Positions 8,298 through 16,650 of a stretch of 32,803 nucleotides of DNA are shown here, in pieces. Made by a program: the position numbers and the translations under genes. Every line of letters starts with the position of its first letter. Position 1 is the stretch's first letter. This DNA is from Chloroflexota bacterium (GTDB lineage Bacteria > Chloroflexota > Dormibacteria > Dormibacterales > Dormibacteraceae): positions 1-32,803 of the forward strand of contig VBHB01000179.1 of NCBI GenBank assembly GCA_005880315.1, in the 5' to 3' direction. The notes beneath the pieces are model-generated. The model was not told where the DNA came from. It saw nothing but the letters and a program-made list of their open reading frames with translations, and did no database searches.

Positions 8298-9125
8298 TCA
8301 CGCGCCGACGGACAGCAAAGCGACTACAACAACAAGCGTGGAGTCTGGCGGGATGCTCGGGCCGGGTGTCGCTCTGATGCCGCTCGCGCCGTACGCGAGG
8401 TCGGGTGGGATCGTCAACCAACGCACGCCCCCGACTCGCATTCCGACCAGGCCTTCGTCGAGCCCTTTGATCACCACGCCTTTGCCCAAGGTGAACGTGA
8501 ATGAGTTGTTGGAATCGATCCGAGTCCCGTCGTCAAGCCAGATGGTGTACTTGATCTTCACCACCTTGCCGGCGGTGGCTGCCGTTCCGGAACCGATGCG
8601 AATATCGGTCCACTGAAGGCCGTCGCCTCGGGGCAAGGGGGTTGTCTGGCTGGCACTGCTTGCATCGCCGGGAAATGCGTCATAGACACCCGCGGTAAGT
8701 AACGCGCCCATGGCAAGTCCCACCACCAGGCCGACGGCGAGCGCGGTCTCTCCTCGCATCGTGCTCGTCGCCACCGAGCCAGACGGTGCCGCCCGTGTTC
8801 GGTACGAAAGCACGATGCTGCGCACATAGGCCACGACACCAACGAGCAGGAACAAGACCACGATCGCGAGGCTCGCCCGCGAGGTGGCGCTTCGATCGGG
8901 AAGTCGAAGGACCGGTATCACCGCCACCAGAGCGCCGGCTCCCACCAACACCCCTGCCCAGCCCTGAAAGTTGGCGACCTCTGGTGTGAGGTTGTCTCCC
9001 AACGGCCATTTCCACAGGCCTTTCATCCACGAAGGCAGTCTTCTCTTTGCGATCACCCACGCACCAAACGGCAGGGTCGATGCGCCGCAGAGAACCAAGA
9101 CCACGGCTCCGACCACTCGCCACAT
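8298..9125 (-). CDS. Membrane-anchored FKBP-type peptidyl-prolyl isomerase
   Basis: A 275-aa protein with four hydrophobic segments (about residues 4-26, 55-73, 84-107 and 126-148) followed by a C-terminal FKBP domain (about 168-275). The domain shows VKIKYTIWLDDGTRIDS, a FTLGKGVVIKGLDEGLVGMRVGG block, and the hallmark LAYGASGI…IPPDSTLVVVVALLSV, which form the prolyl-isomerase pocket. With an even number of segments and the FKBP at the C-terminus, the domain should be on the same side as the N-terminus; whether that is outside is not decidable here. Single-domain FKBPs are usually soluble or lipoproteins, so the four-helix anchor is less usual. TATCTT lies 9 bases before the ATG and no ribosome-binding site is visible, which suggests a leaderless mRNA. 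Its 3' end abuts the repeat array. Confidence 0.85.
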   Translation of the reverse strand: MWRVVGAVVLVLCGASTLPFGAWVIAKRRLPSWMKGLWKWPLGDNLTPEVANFQGWAGVLVGAGALVAVIPVLRLPDRSATSRASLAIVVLFLLVGVVAYVRSIVLSYRTRAAPSGSVATSTMRGETALAVGLVVGLAMGALLTAGVYDAFPGDASSASQTTPLPRGDGLQWTDIRIGSGTAATAGKVVKIKYTIWLDDGTRIDSNNSFTFTLGKGVVIKGLDEGLVGMRVGGVRWLTIPPDLAYGASGIRATPGPSIPPDSTLVVVVALLSVGA

Positions 9126-9239
9126 GAGGGGCCAAAGATAGCCGAGAGCGTCGAGTTTTCCCCTTGGAACTCGTGCCTAGTCTTGGTCCAGTCTTGCCTT
9201 TTGGGCTGGTCTGCGCCACGGTTAGCGCAGGGCGATCCG

Positions 9240-9638
9240 TTGGAGGACTCAGCAGAGAAGCTCCTACCCCCCGAGTTCGATCAAGCCGCGCGCAGTGCGC
9301 AGGTGTGGATGAGGCGAATTGTTGCGGTCACGGTTGTAGGGGCCGTTGCATTGACCCTGAGCTACATAACAACCGCCGCCTATGTCATCGTCGCCTTGGC
9401 GCTGGCGGCGCAGGTCGCATGTTTCGCGCGATGGTGGCACTACGCAAATGTGATGGATGCCGTTGGCGACAAGGCAATTTCAGCCGCGTTTGCGGAAGAC
9501 GGCGTGGTAGTCCAGGAGCCCAAAGGCCGCGGCCTTCGTGGATTCGCAGTTCGTCACCCGGTCATAGTGGGAATCGGGTCGGCCCTCGTCGGGTTGGGCA
9601 TCCTCATCGGGGTCATCGTCGCCCGACATTATGTCTAG
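9240..9638 (+). CDS. Small membrane protein of unknown function, 132 aa
   Basis: No family recognised. Three hydrophobic stretches (about residues 26-43, 45-65 and 106-128) surround a soluble loop of about 40 residues (YANVMDAVGDKAISAAFAEDG…). I chose the TTG at 9240, which has AGGG about 8 bases upstream; an earlier in-frame TTG at 9183 would add 19 residues of unconvincing sequence. It is divergent from the FKBP gene, with a shared upstream region of about 115 bases. Together the two genes sit as an insert between the glgA fusion and glgP. Confidence 0.6.
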   Translation: MEDSAEKLLPPEFDQAARSAQVWMRRIVAVTVVGAVALTLSYITTAAYVIVALALAAQVACFARWWHYANVMDAVGDKAISAAFAEDGVVVQEPKGRGLRGFAVRHPVIVGIGSALVGLGILIGVIVARHYV

Positions 9639-9716
9639 GCACTAGAGCGATTTCTCGCCACCATGTAGTGAAGAAGTCGGCGGTACCCAATGCACTACTG
9701 GTCGGGGAGTTGGGCC

Positions 9717-11774
9717 TCAGCCACCCCAGTCCGGGAGCAGGCGGAGCTGCTCCACCCGGCGGGCCCCCGGCGCGTACGCGTCGTCGAAGTAGTCGATGAC
9801 CATCCGGCGCGCCGAGAAGTCGGTGACCACGTATCGGATCGACGCCCGCATCATCTCGACCCACCGCTGCGGAACGCCCTTGGCGTCGCGCTCGAAGAAC
9901 GTGGGCACCACGTCGCGCTCGAGCAGCCTGAAAAGCCCCTCCGCCTCGGCCTGGTCGTCCACCGCGGGCCGGTCCAGCGTTGCGCCCGAAGGAATCGCCC
10001 ACCCGAGCTCCGGCCTGTAAGCCTCGTCCCACCAGCCGTCGAGGACGCTCACGTTGAGCACGCCGTTCGCGCCGGCCTTCATGCCGCTGGTGCCGCTGGC
10101 CTCGAGGAATCGCTGCGGGTTGTTGAGCCAGACGTCGGCGCCGTGCACGAGGTGGCGCGCGATCGCCAGGTCGTAGTCCTTCAGGAACGTCACGCACGGC
10201 TCCTCGCGCGCCAGCGCGACAACGCTCGCGATGATGTCCTTGCCGGGGTTGTCGGCTGGGTGGGCCTTGCCCGCGAAGATCATCTGTACCGGACGTTTGG
10301 GATTGCGCAGGAGCTTGTTGAGGCGTGCACGATCCTGCAGCAGCAGGCCCGCGCGCTTGTACGGCGCGAAGCGTCGCGCAAATCCGAAGGTGAGCGCGTG
10401 CTCGTCCATCGCCCCGCTGTCCACCGTCCTCGACCTCGCGACCGCAAGCAGCTTTTTCTTCAGCTCGAGATGTATCGCCCAGAGGTCCGCGGCCGGAATC
10501 TCGAACACCGCCTGCCAGCGCCCGTCCCTCCCGTCCAGGTCCCACCAGTCGGGCCCGACGTAGCGTCGCAGGAGCTCCGCGATCTCGGGCGCCACCCAGG
10601 TCGGCATGTGCACGCCGTTGGTCACCGAGCCGATTGGCACCTGCGACTCCGGGAGTCCGCGCCACGCGTCCTTCCACAGGCGGCGCGAGACGGCGCCGTG
10701 GAGGCGGCTCACGCCGAATGACTGGTCCGCGAGCCGCAGCGCCGCGTACGTGGTGCACAGCCGCTCACGCGGATCGCCCGGACGCTGCCGGCCGAGGTCC
10801 ATGAAGCGATCGAACGAGATGCCGACCTCGGTCAAGTACGGATTGAGCAGATCCCAGACCAGTCCTGGCTCGAAGTAGTCGCTGCCGGCCGCGATCGGCG
10901 TGTGGGTTGTGAATACGATCCCGGCCCGTGCGACGAGTCGCGCCTCCTCCAACGTCATCTGCCGCGAGGCGCGCAGCTCGCGGATTCGCTCCATCGCGCA
11001 GAGAAAGCTGTGACCTTCGTTGAGGTGGAAGACGCCGGCCACCATGCCCAGCGCACGCAGCGCGCGCACGCCGCCGATGCCGAGCACGATCTCCTGGCGC
11101 AGGCGCCTGTCGGGCTCGGGTACATAGAGGCGGTCGGTGATGTTCCGAAGGTCGGGCGGATTGGATTCGAGGTCGGTGTCCAGCAAGAAGAGCGGCACCC
11201 GGCCGACCTGCGCGCGCCACAGGCCGATCTTCACCTTGCGCTCGCCGATCGGAGCGTCGACCTCCACTCCTTCGACGCGCCGAACGGGAAGGTCCTCGCC
11301 TTTGTTCTCGAAATATGCCTCGACCTGGCGGCCACCGGCATCGATCTCCTGGCGCCCGAAGCCCTGCTTGTAGAAAAGACCCACGGCGACCAATGGCAGG
11401 CCAAGGTCGCTCGTCGCCTTCAGGTGGTCGCCGGCCAGCACTCCAAGCCCGCCCGAATAGATCGGCAGGCACTCGGCCAGCCCGAACTCCAGCGAGAAGT
11501 AGGCGACGACCATGGGCGCCCGCGCGTCCATGAACGGCGGCCGCCGGTCGTAGTACTCGCGGTATGCGGCGCGCGCGCGCTCCAGCGCCTCGCGAACCTC
11601 AGCTCGCTCGAGTGCCTCGGCGATGCCCTTGTCGCCGAGCTTGGCCAGGAGAAGCACTGGATTCTGCCGCGTCGATTCCCAAAGCTCGCCATCAAGGGCC
11701 TGGAACAGGCCTTCGATACGAGGCTCCCAGGTCCAGAGCAGATCGCGAGCGAATTGATTCAGTTCGTCATGCAA
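9717..11774 (-). CDS. glgP: Alpha-glucan phosphorylase (GT35)
   Basis: Phosphorolyses alpha-1,4-glucan to glucose-1-phosphate with a PLP cofactor. This is the shorter bacterial/archaeal alpha-glucan phosphorylase type (685 aa) with a DUF3417-like N-terminus. Visible motifs are YFSLEFGLAECLPIYSGGLGVLAGDHLK (residues 92-119), FHLNEGHS (249-256), THTPI (290-294), TNGVHMPTW (385-393) and the PLP site EASGTSGMKAG with Lys566, followed by NGVLNVSVLDGWWDE. The start is a TTG at 11774; TACCAT lies 8 bases upstream, suggesting a leaderless transcript. It is divergent from the nucleotidyltransferase fusion, sharing a 34-base gap. Glucose-1-phosphate made here is a natural substrate for sugar-nucleotide synthesis, tying it to both neighbours. 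Confidence 0.95.
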   Translation of the reverse strand: MHDELNQFARDLLWTWEPRIEGLFQALDGELWESTRQNPVLLLAKLGDKGIAEALERAEVREALERARAAYREYYDRRPPFMDARAPMVVAYFSLEFGLAECLPIYSGGLGVLAGDHLKATSDLGLPLVAVGLFYKQGFGRQEIDAGGRQVEAYFENKGEDLPVRRVEGVEVDAPIGERKVKIGLWRAQVGRVPLFLLDTDLESNPPDLRNITDRLYVPEPDRRLRQEIVLGIGGVRALRALGMVAGVFHLNEGHSFLCAMERIRELRASRQMTLEEARLVARAGIVFTTHTPIAAGSDYFEPGLVWDLLNPYLTEVGISFDRFMDLGRQRPGDPRERLCTTYAALRLADQSFGVSRLHGAVSRRLWKDAWRGLPESQVPIGSVTNGVHMPTWVAPEIAELLRRYVGPDWWDLDGRDGRWQAVFEIPAADLWAIHLELKKKLLAVARSRTVDSGAMDEHALTFGFARRFAPYKRAGLLLQDRARLNKLLRNPKRPVQMIFAGKAHPADNPGKDIIASVVALAREEPCVTFLKDYDLAIARHLVHGADVWLNNPQRFLEASGTSGMKAGANGVLNVSVLDGWWDEAYRPELGWAIPSGATLDRPAVDDQAEAEGLFRLLERDVVPTFFERDAKGVPQRWVEMMRASIRYVVTDFSARRMVIDYFDDAYAPGARRVEQLRLLPDWGG

Positions 11775-11808
11775 GACCTACGATGGTATCGAGTAGAGGG
11801 GAAGGGAC
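11775..11808. promoter_or_regulatory. Divergent promoter region between glgP and the nucleotidyltransferase fusion
   Basis: This 34-base gap carries TACCAT on the minus strand (11788-11783), 8 bases before the glgP TTG. The same bases lie inside the imperfect palindrome CGAT-GGT-ATCG. On the plus strand AGGGG sits 8 bases before the ATG at 11809, so that gene has an ordinary ribosome-binding site while glgP does not. The plus-strand -10 box is not clear. Confidence 0.5.
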
Positions 11809-14334
11809 ATGAAGGCCGTGGTGATGGCTGGCGGCGAGGGGTCTCGTCTGCGCCCCCTGACGAGCCGGCAGCCGAAACCGCTGGTGCCGGTCGCCGGCCG
11901 GCCGATCATGGAGCACATCCTTCTGCACCTGCGTCGCCACCAGATGCGCGACGTGATCGCCACCGTGCAGTACCTGGGCGCCTCGATTCGCAACTACTTC
12001 GGAGATGGATCGGAGCAGGGAGTGGCGCTCACCTATTCGGTCGAGGACTCGCCCCTTGGCACGGCGGGTTCCGTGATGCTTGCGCGCCAGCAGCTCACCG
12101 AGCCGTTCCTGGTCATCTCGGGCGACGCGCTGACCGACGTCGACCTCGGCGCCGCGATTCGTTTCCACCGCGAGCACCGAGCGCTCGCGACCATCGTGCT
12201 CAAGCCGGTGCCCAACCCGCTCGAGTACGGCGTGGTGGTGGTCGACGACGGCGGCGCGGTGCAGCGATTCATCGAGAAGCCCAGCTGGGGCGAGGTGATC
12301 TCCGATCTCGCCAACACCGGCATCTACATCCTCGACCCCGCCGTGTTCGACTTCTTCCGCGCGGGCGAGGTCACCGACTGGTCGGGCGACGTCTTTCCGA
12401 AGCTCTTGAAGCAGGGCGAGCCGGTGTTCGGCTGGGTCACCTCGGGCTACTGGGAGGACGTCGGCAGCCACGCGGCCTACGTGAAAGCGAACTTCGACTG
12501 CCTGGAAGGCAAGGTCAAGGTCGACATCCCCGCCGTTCGCAACGGCGAATCGGTCTGGATCCACGAAGATGCCGTGGTCGCGGAGGGCGCTCGGATCGAC
12601 GGGCCGGCCCTGATCTGCGCCGGTGCGAACGTGCGCTCCGGGGCCTGGGTCAACGGGCCCTGCGTGATCGGCGGCTACACGACGATCGACTCGGGGGCGA
12701 AGATCTCCAACTCGATCATGTGGGACCACTCGTACGTGGGCCTCAACTCGCGGCTTCGCGGGGCCGTCGTGTGCCGGTCGGTGACGGTCAAGAACGGATG
12801 CCTCCTCGAGGAGGGCAGCGTGATCGGCAGCGAGGTCGTCCTCGGTGCCGGCGTGACCGTCAACGCGAACGTGCGCATCTGGCCCAACAAGGAGGTCGAG
12901 CCCGGTGCGGTGGTTCACGAATCGATCATCTGGGCGGGCTCGTGGAAGCGCGGACTCTTCACCTCGTACGGGCTGTCCGGGCTCTTCAACGTCGAGTTCA
13001 CGCCGGAGTTCGCGTCGCGGCTGGGCGCCGCCGTGGGGGCGCTGAGCCCGAAGGGAACCGAGATCGCGATCTCGCGCGATTACACGCGCGCGGCGCGCAT
13101 GATCCACCGCGCCGTCATGGCAGGGATGACCTCGTCGGGTGCGAACGCCACCGACCTATCCGTGCTGCCGGCGCCGGTCGCGCGTTACTGGGCGCGCCAC
13201 AACCACGTCTCCGCCGTGCATGTGCAGACCTCGCCGGTCGATCCGCGGTCCGCCGACATCCGCCTCTTCGACGACCACGGCCTCGACATCGACAGCCGCA
13301 CCGAGCGGAAGCTCGAGAGCCTGTACTTCCGGGAAGACATCCGGCGCGTCCTTCATTACGAGATGGGGCGCATCGTCCGGCGCGACAGCCAGACCGACCG
13401 CTACGTCGAGGACATGCTGGCGAAGATCGACCTCGAGACCGTGCGTGGCGCGGCCTCGAAGGTGCTGATCGACTACAACAACGGCGCCGCCGCGATGGTC
13501 CTGCCCCGCGTGCTGCAGGAGATGAACTGCACCGTCATCCCGCTTAACGCGTCGCCGGCCGAGGTCGTCCTGGAGCAGACCGAGGACACGTTCCGCGGGC
13601 ACTTGCAGGAGATGGGGCTCATCGCGAAGGCGGTCAAGTCAAGGCTGGGCATCTTCGTGGACTCGCCCGGCGAGCGTTGCTTCCTGGTCGACGAGACCGG
13701 CGAGGTCCTCGACCATGACACCGCCTTCGCGGTGTTGAGCCAGCTGGCGCTCGCGGCCAAGCCCGGCATGCTGCTGGGCCCCGCCTCGTCGTCGCTCGCG
13801 TTCTCGATGATCGCGGAGCAGATGAACAGCCGGTTCGTGCCCACCAAGATCACGCCGGGCGCGGTGCTGCGCGCGGCGCAGCACGCCGAAACCGTGCTCG
13901 CATCAGATGGATCGGGCGGCTTCTGCTGGCCGGACTTCGCAATCGCGTTCGACGCCATCTTCACCACCGTTCGCGCCCTCGAGCTCCTGGCGCAGAGCGG
14001 CGCCTCGATCGCAACGCTCAAGAGCCGCATCCCGCCTGTCGCGCACAAGAAGGCGGTGGAGTTCTGCCCCTGGGACGTGAAAGGGCGCGTGATGCGGACG
14101 ATGATGGAGCGTCACCTCAGGGATCGTGTCGACCTCACCGACGGGGTCAAGGTGTTCGTCGATGGCGGCTGGGTGCTGGTGGTGCCGGACGCCGACCGCC
14201 CCGAATACCACATCATCGCCTCGACACTCGATCCGGCCAAGTCGTCTTCTCTGGTCGAGGAGTACTCGGCGCTGGTTCGCTCGGTGGTCACCGAGGCTGC
14301 GCCCGAATCGGAAGGCGTGGTCGAAAAAACCTGA
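11809..14334 (+). CDS. Sugar-1-phosphate nucleotidyltransferase fused to phosphomannomutase-like domain
   Basis: An 841-aa fusion of the mannose-1-phosphate guanylyltransferase/phosphomannomutase type. Residues 1-235 are the nucleotidyltransferase, with AGGEGSRLRPLT and PKPLVPVAGRP at 7-32. Residues about 250-380 are left-handed beta-helix hexapeptide repeats. Residues about 385-835 match the phosphohexomutase fold. The mutase core is unorthodox: where TASHNP is expected there is TSPVDP (474-479), and the metal loop DGDGDR is replaced by DSPGER (618-623), so mutase activity may be lost or altered. From memory, related fusions in cyanobacteria and actinobacteria have similar changes. The ATG has AGGGG 8 bases upstream. 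The nucleotide sugar product (GDP-mannose or other) is not determined by the sequence. Confidence 0.85.
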   Translation: MKAVVMAGGEGSRLRPLTSRQPKPLVPVAGRPIMEHILLHLRRHQMRDVIATVQYLGASIRNYFGDGSEQGVALTYSVEDSPLGTAGSVMLARQQLTEPFLVISGDALTDVDLGAAIRFHREHRALATIVLKPVPNPLEYGVVVVDDGGAVQRFIEKPSWGEVISDLANTGIYILDPAVFDFFRAGEVTDWSGDVFPKLLKQGEPVFGWVTSGYWEDVGSHAAYVKANFDCLEGKVKVDIPAVRNGESVWIHEDAVVAEGARIDGPALICAGANVRSGAWVNGPCVIGGYTTIDSGAKISNSIMWDHSYVGLNSRLRGAVVCRSVTVKNGCLLEEGSVIGSEVVLGAGVTVNANVRIWPNKEVEPGAVVHESIIWAGSWKRGLFTSYGLSGLFNVEFTPEFASRLGAAVGALSPKGTEIAISRDYTRAARMIHRAVMAGMTSSGANATDLSVLPAPVARYWARHNHVSAVHVQTSPVDPRSADIRLFDDHGLDIDSRTERKLESLYFREDIRRVLHYEMGRIVRRDSQTDRYVEDMLAKIDLETVRGAASKVLIDYNNGAAAMVLPRVLQEMNCTVIPLNASPAEVVLEQTEDTFRGHLQEMGLIAKAVKSRLGIFVDSPGERCFLVDETGEVLDHDTAFAVLSQLALAAKPGMLLGPASSSLAFSMIAEQMNSRFVPTKITPGAVLRAAQHAETVLASDGSGGFCWPDFAIAFDAIFTTVRALELLAQSGASIATLKSRIPPVAHKKAVEFCPWDVKGRVMRTMMERHLRDRVDLTDGVKVFVDGGWVLVVPDADRPEYHIIASTLDPAKSSSLVEEYSALVRSVVTEAAPESEGVVEKT

Positions 14335-14357
14335 ACGCCTAGAATCCACTCTCGGGT

Positions 14358-14433
14358 GCGGGCGTAGCTCACCTGGTAGAGCGCAACCTTCCCAAGGTTG
14401 AGGTAGCCGGTTCGAGGCCGGTCGCCCGCTCCA
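14358..14433 (+). tRNA. tRNA-Gly(CCC)
   Basis: The full cloverleaf can be drawn: acceptor GCGGGCG/CGCCCGC, D stem GCTC/GAGC, anticodon stem CAACC/GGTTG with loop TTCCCAA (anticodon CCC at 14391-14393), T stem GCCGG/CCGGT with loop TTCGAGG, discriminator T and an encoded CCA at 14431-14433. It reads GGG glycine codons. TAGAAT at 14340-14345 is a possible -10 box, placed just after the stop of the upstream gene. Confidence 0.97.
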
Positions 14434-14485
14434 TTTCGATCAGCGCCGCCTCGTGATAAGGCCCCCACAGAACGCCCACCTGAGT

Positions 14486-14559
14486 ATTCCGCCCGTCTGA
14501 GCCCAAAAGAGCCCTTGGCGATTCAGTCAAGCGCATTTCTGGGCCCAAAAGGGCGGAAT
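14486..14559. repeat. Inverted and direct repeats in the gap after tRNA-Gly
   Basis: The 289-base gap from 14434 to 14722 contains no convincing gene. It holds a perfect 9-base inverted repeat, ATTCCGCCC at 14486-14494 and GGGCGGAAT at 14551-14559. Inside lie two near-identical 15-base direct copies around GCCCAAAAG (14498-14512 and 14540-14554). The arrangement could be a structured leader, an operator pair, or a decayed repeat; no function can be assigned. Confidence 0.45.
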
Positions 14560-14722
14560 TCTGCCCGGGAGAAAGGGTCGGGGCGAGGTGCTTGGAGCAA
14601 ATTGAAATCACCACAACGAAACTGGGATAGCGACTTGTTTTCTCGAAACGGCATCGATTAAGGTCGGAGGGTTCTGCGAGGATTTCGAGGAGGCCGATAG
14701 GTCGGGCCGTAGCGTCGAGGCC

Positions 14723-16303
14723 GTGCAGGAAGAACGCCGGCAGATGCGCCTGACCCGCAGAGACTTTCTGAAGGTCACTGGGGTGACGGTGGGAGCCGCG
14801 GCACTCGGGGGCCCGGTCGCGGCGCTGGCCGCTTCGATCCCGAAAGCCGGCGGAACGTCGCGAATCGCGATCATCGGAGGGGGCATCGCCGGCCTCAACG
14901 CCGCCCTGACGCTTCAGGATGCGGGCTTTGCCTCCACGGTCTACGAAGCGTCACCACGAGTGGGCGGCCGCATGCACTCGGACACCACGTCCTGGCTGAA
15001 CGGCCAGACCAGCGAACACTGCGGCGAATTGATCGACAGCAAACATAAGACGATCCTGGGGCTTGCCAGCCGGTTCAAGATCCCGACTGTCGACCTGCTC
15101 GCGGCGGAGCCTGTCCACTCGACCGAAACCGACTTCTTCGGCGGCGGCTATTACACGACCACGCAGGAGAACGTCGACTTCAATCCTGTCTGGAGCGCCG
15201 TCAAGAAGGACCTGAACTCGGCCCCCTTCCCAACTCTCTACAACAGCTTCACGCCCGCGGGCCAGGCCCTCGACAACCTGAGCCTCTACCAGTGGATCGA
15301 GACCCGGGTGCCGGGCGGGCATTCATCGAGAATGGGCAACCTGCTCGACGTCGCCTACAACATCGAGTACGGCAACGTGACCACCGAGCAGAGCTCGCTC
15401 AACCTGGTCTACCTGCTCGGGTTCCAGCCGATGCCGGGCCAGTTCCGAATCTTTGGCGCGTCAGACGAGCGCTACCACATGGCCGGCGGCAACGAGCAGC
15501 TGCCGCGAGCGATCGCGGCCGGACTGGCCCCCGGGACTGTGCAGCTAAACACCGCGCTGACCGGGATCGTCCACAACCTGGACAACACCTACACGTTGAC
15601 CCTGAAGAGTGGGAGTACAACGACCACCAAGAATTTCGACCGCGTGGTCATGGCGATTCCGTTCTCGGTGCTGCGAACGATCCTTGGCTCAGACGCGGCC
15701 TATCGCGCCGCGGGCTTCGACAGCACCAAGCAGATCGCGATCCAGCAGCTCGGCTACGGCAAGAACTGCAAGCTGCAACTGCAGTTCGACAACCGCTACT
15801 GGAACCAGACCGGTCCCTGGGGCATCGGCAATGGCGCCACTTACTCGGACACCGGCTACCAGAACACCTGGGACGTCACTCGCGCGCAGGACGGCTCCAC
15901 GGGCATCCTTGTCGACTACACCGGCGGCGGCGTGCCGCTGGCTTCGTTCAGCGGCGATCCGGCGGACCCGAAGGTCGTCGCGAGTTTCGCGAAGACGTTC
16001 CTCAATCAACTAGAGCCGGTCTTCCCGGGCATCGGTAAGCAGTGGAACGGCAAGGCGACCCTCGACGTGCCGCTGACGAACCCTTTCCTACTCGGTTCTT
16101 ACTCCTACTGGAAGGTCGGACAGTACACGTCGTTCAGTGGATACGAGCGTCTGCGCCAGCCTGACATCAACACCGGCAAGTGCCACTTCGCGGGCGAGCA
16201 TTGCTCGATCAACTTCCAGGGCTTCATGGAGGGAGGCGCCGGGGAGGGCGCACGCGCGGCCGGCGAGATCCTCGCCGACTTTAAGGCCGGCATATTCCCC
16301 TGA
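14723..16303 (+). CDS. Tat-exported flavin monoamine oxidase family protein
   Basis: A 526-aa FAD-dependent amine oxidase. The N-terminus carries a twin-arginine signal (LTRRDFLKVTG, residues 10-20, then a hydrophobic stretch ending in Ala-rich sequence near 42), so the enzyme is exported folded with FAD. The Rossmann motif IAIIGGGIAGLNAA follows, then YEASPRVGGRM, the typical second FAD motif. The C-terminal FAD-binding block is CHFAGEHCSINFQGFMEGGAGEGARAAGEIL. The substrate could be a polyamine, an amino acid or another amine. I kept the GTG at 14723 because TAGCGT lies exactly 7 bases before it (leaderless pattern); an ATG at 14744 would remove seven residues and leave the Tat signal intact. 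Confidence 0.9.
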   Translation: MQEERRQMRLTRRDFLKVTGVTVGAAALGGPVAALAASIPKAGGTSRIAIIGGGIAGLNAALTLQDAGFASTVYEASPRVGGRMHSDTTSWLNGQTSEHCGELIDSKHKTILGLASRFKIPTVDLLAAEPVHSTETDFFGGGYYTTTQENVDFNPVWSAVKKDLNSAPFPTLYNSFTPAGQALDNLSLYQWIETRVPGGHSSRMGNLLDVAYNIEYGNVTTEQSSLNLVYLLGFQPMPGQFRIFGASDERYHMAGGNEQLPRAIAAGLAPGTVQLNTALTGIVHNLDNTYTLTLKSGSTTTTKNFDRVVMAIPFSVLRTILGSDAAYRAAGFDSTKQIAIQQLGYGKNCKLQLQFDNRYWNQTGPWGIGNGATYSDTGYQNTWDVTRAQDGSTGILVDYTGGGVPLASFSGDPADPKVVASFAKTFLNQLEPVFPGIGKQWNGKATLDVPLTNPFLLGSYSYWKVGQYTSFSGYERLRQPDINTGKCHFAGEHCSINFQGFMEGGAGEGARAAGEILADFKAGIFP

Positions 16304-16359
16304 GTCAGCAGGGGGGCTAGCATCGCCGCAGGGTGTGAGTTCACGAGGAGGGCAACGCC

Positions 16360-16650
16360 ATGCCGACCTACATCTCGTTGATGCGGTTCACCGAACAGGG
16401 GGTCAAGGCGGTCAAGGATCACCCCAAACGTCGAGAGGCGGCCGCCAAAGGCATCGAGGCCATGGGTGGCAAGCTGCTCCATACCTATCTGACCATGGGG
16501 CGGTATGACGTGGTCGCGGTCCTCGACCTTCCAGACGACGACGCGGCGGCGAAGTTTGCTCTCATCACCGGCAGGCAGGGCAACGTCTCCACGGAGACGA
16601 TGCGCGCGTTCGACGAGGGTGAGTTCGACCGCCTCCTCAACTCGTTGTAG
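16360..16650 (+). CDS. GYD domain protein
   Basis: A 96-aa single-domain protein of the GYD family (ferredoxin-like alpha/beta fold). It begins MPTYISLMRFTEQG and contains MGRYDVVAVLDLPDDDAAAKFAL, the region that names the family (here G-R-Y-D). The ATG has a strong ribosome-binding site (AGGAGGG, about 7 bases upstream), in contrast with the many apparently leaderless genes nearby. Function of the family is unknown. Its last 14 bases overlap the 3' end of the convergent transporter gene. Confidence 0.9.
   Translation: MPTYISLMRFTEQGVKAVKDHPKRREAAAKGIEAMGGKLLHTYLTMGRYDVVAVLDLPDDDAAAKFALITGRQGNVSTETMRAFDEGEFDRLLNSL

Noticed and set aside
10902-13547. An 881-codon plus-strand open frame across glgP and the nucleotidyltransferase fusion
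   Set aside because: It is antisense to glgP and out of frame with the fusion gene, is Arg/Gly/Pro-rich with no motif, and results from the high GC content.
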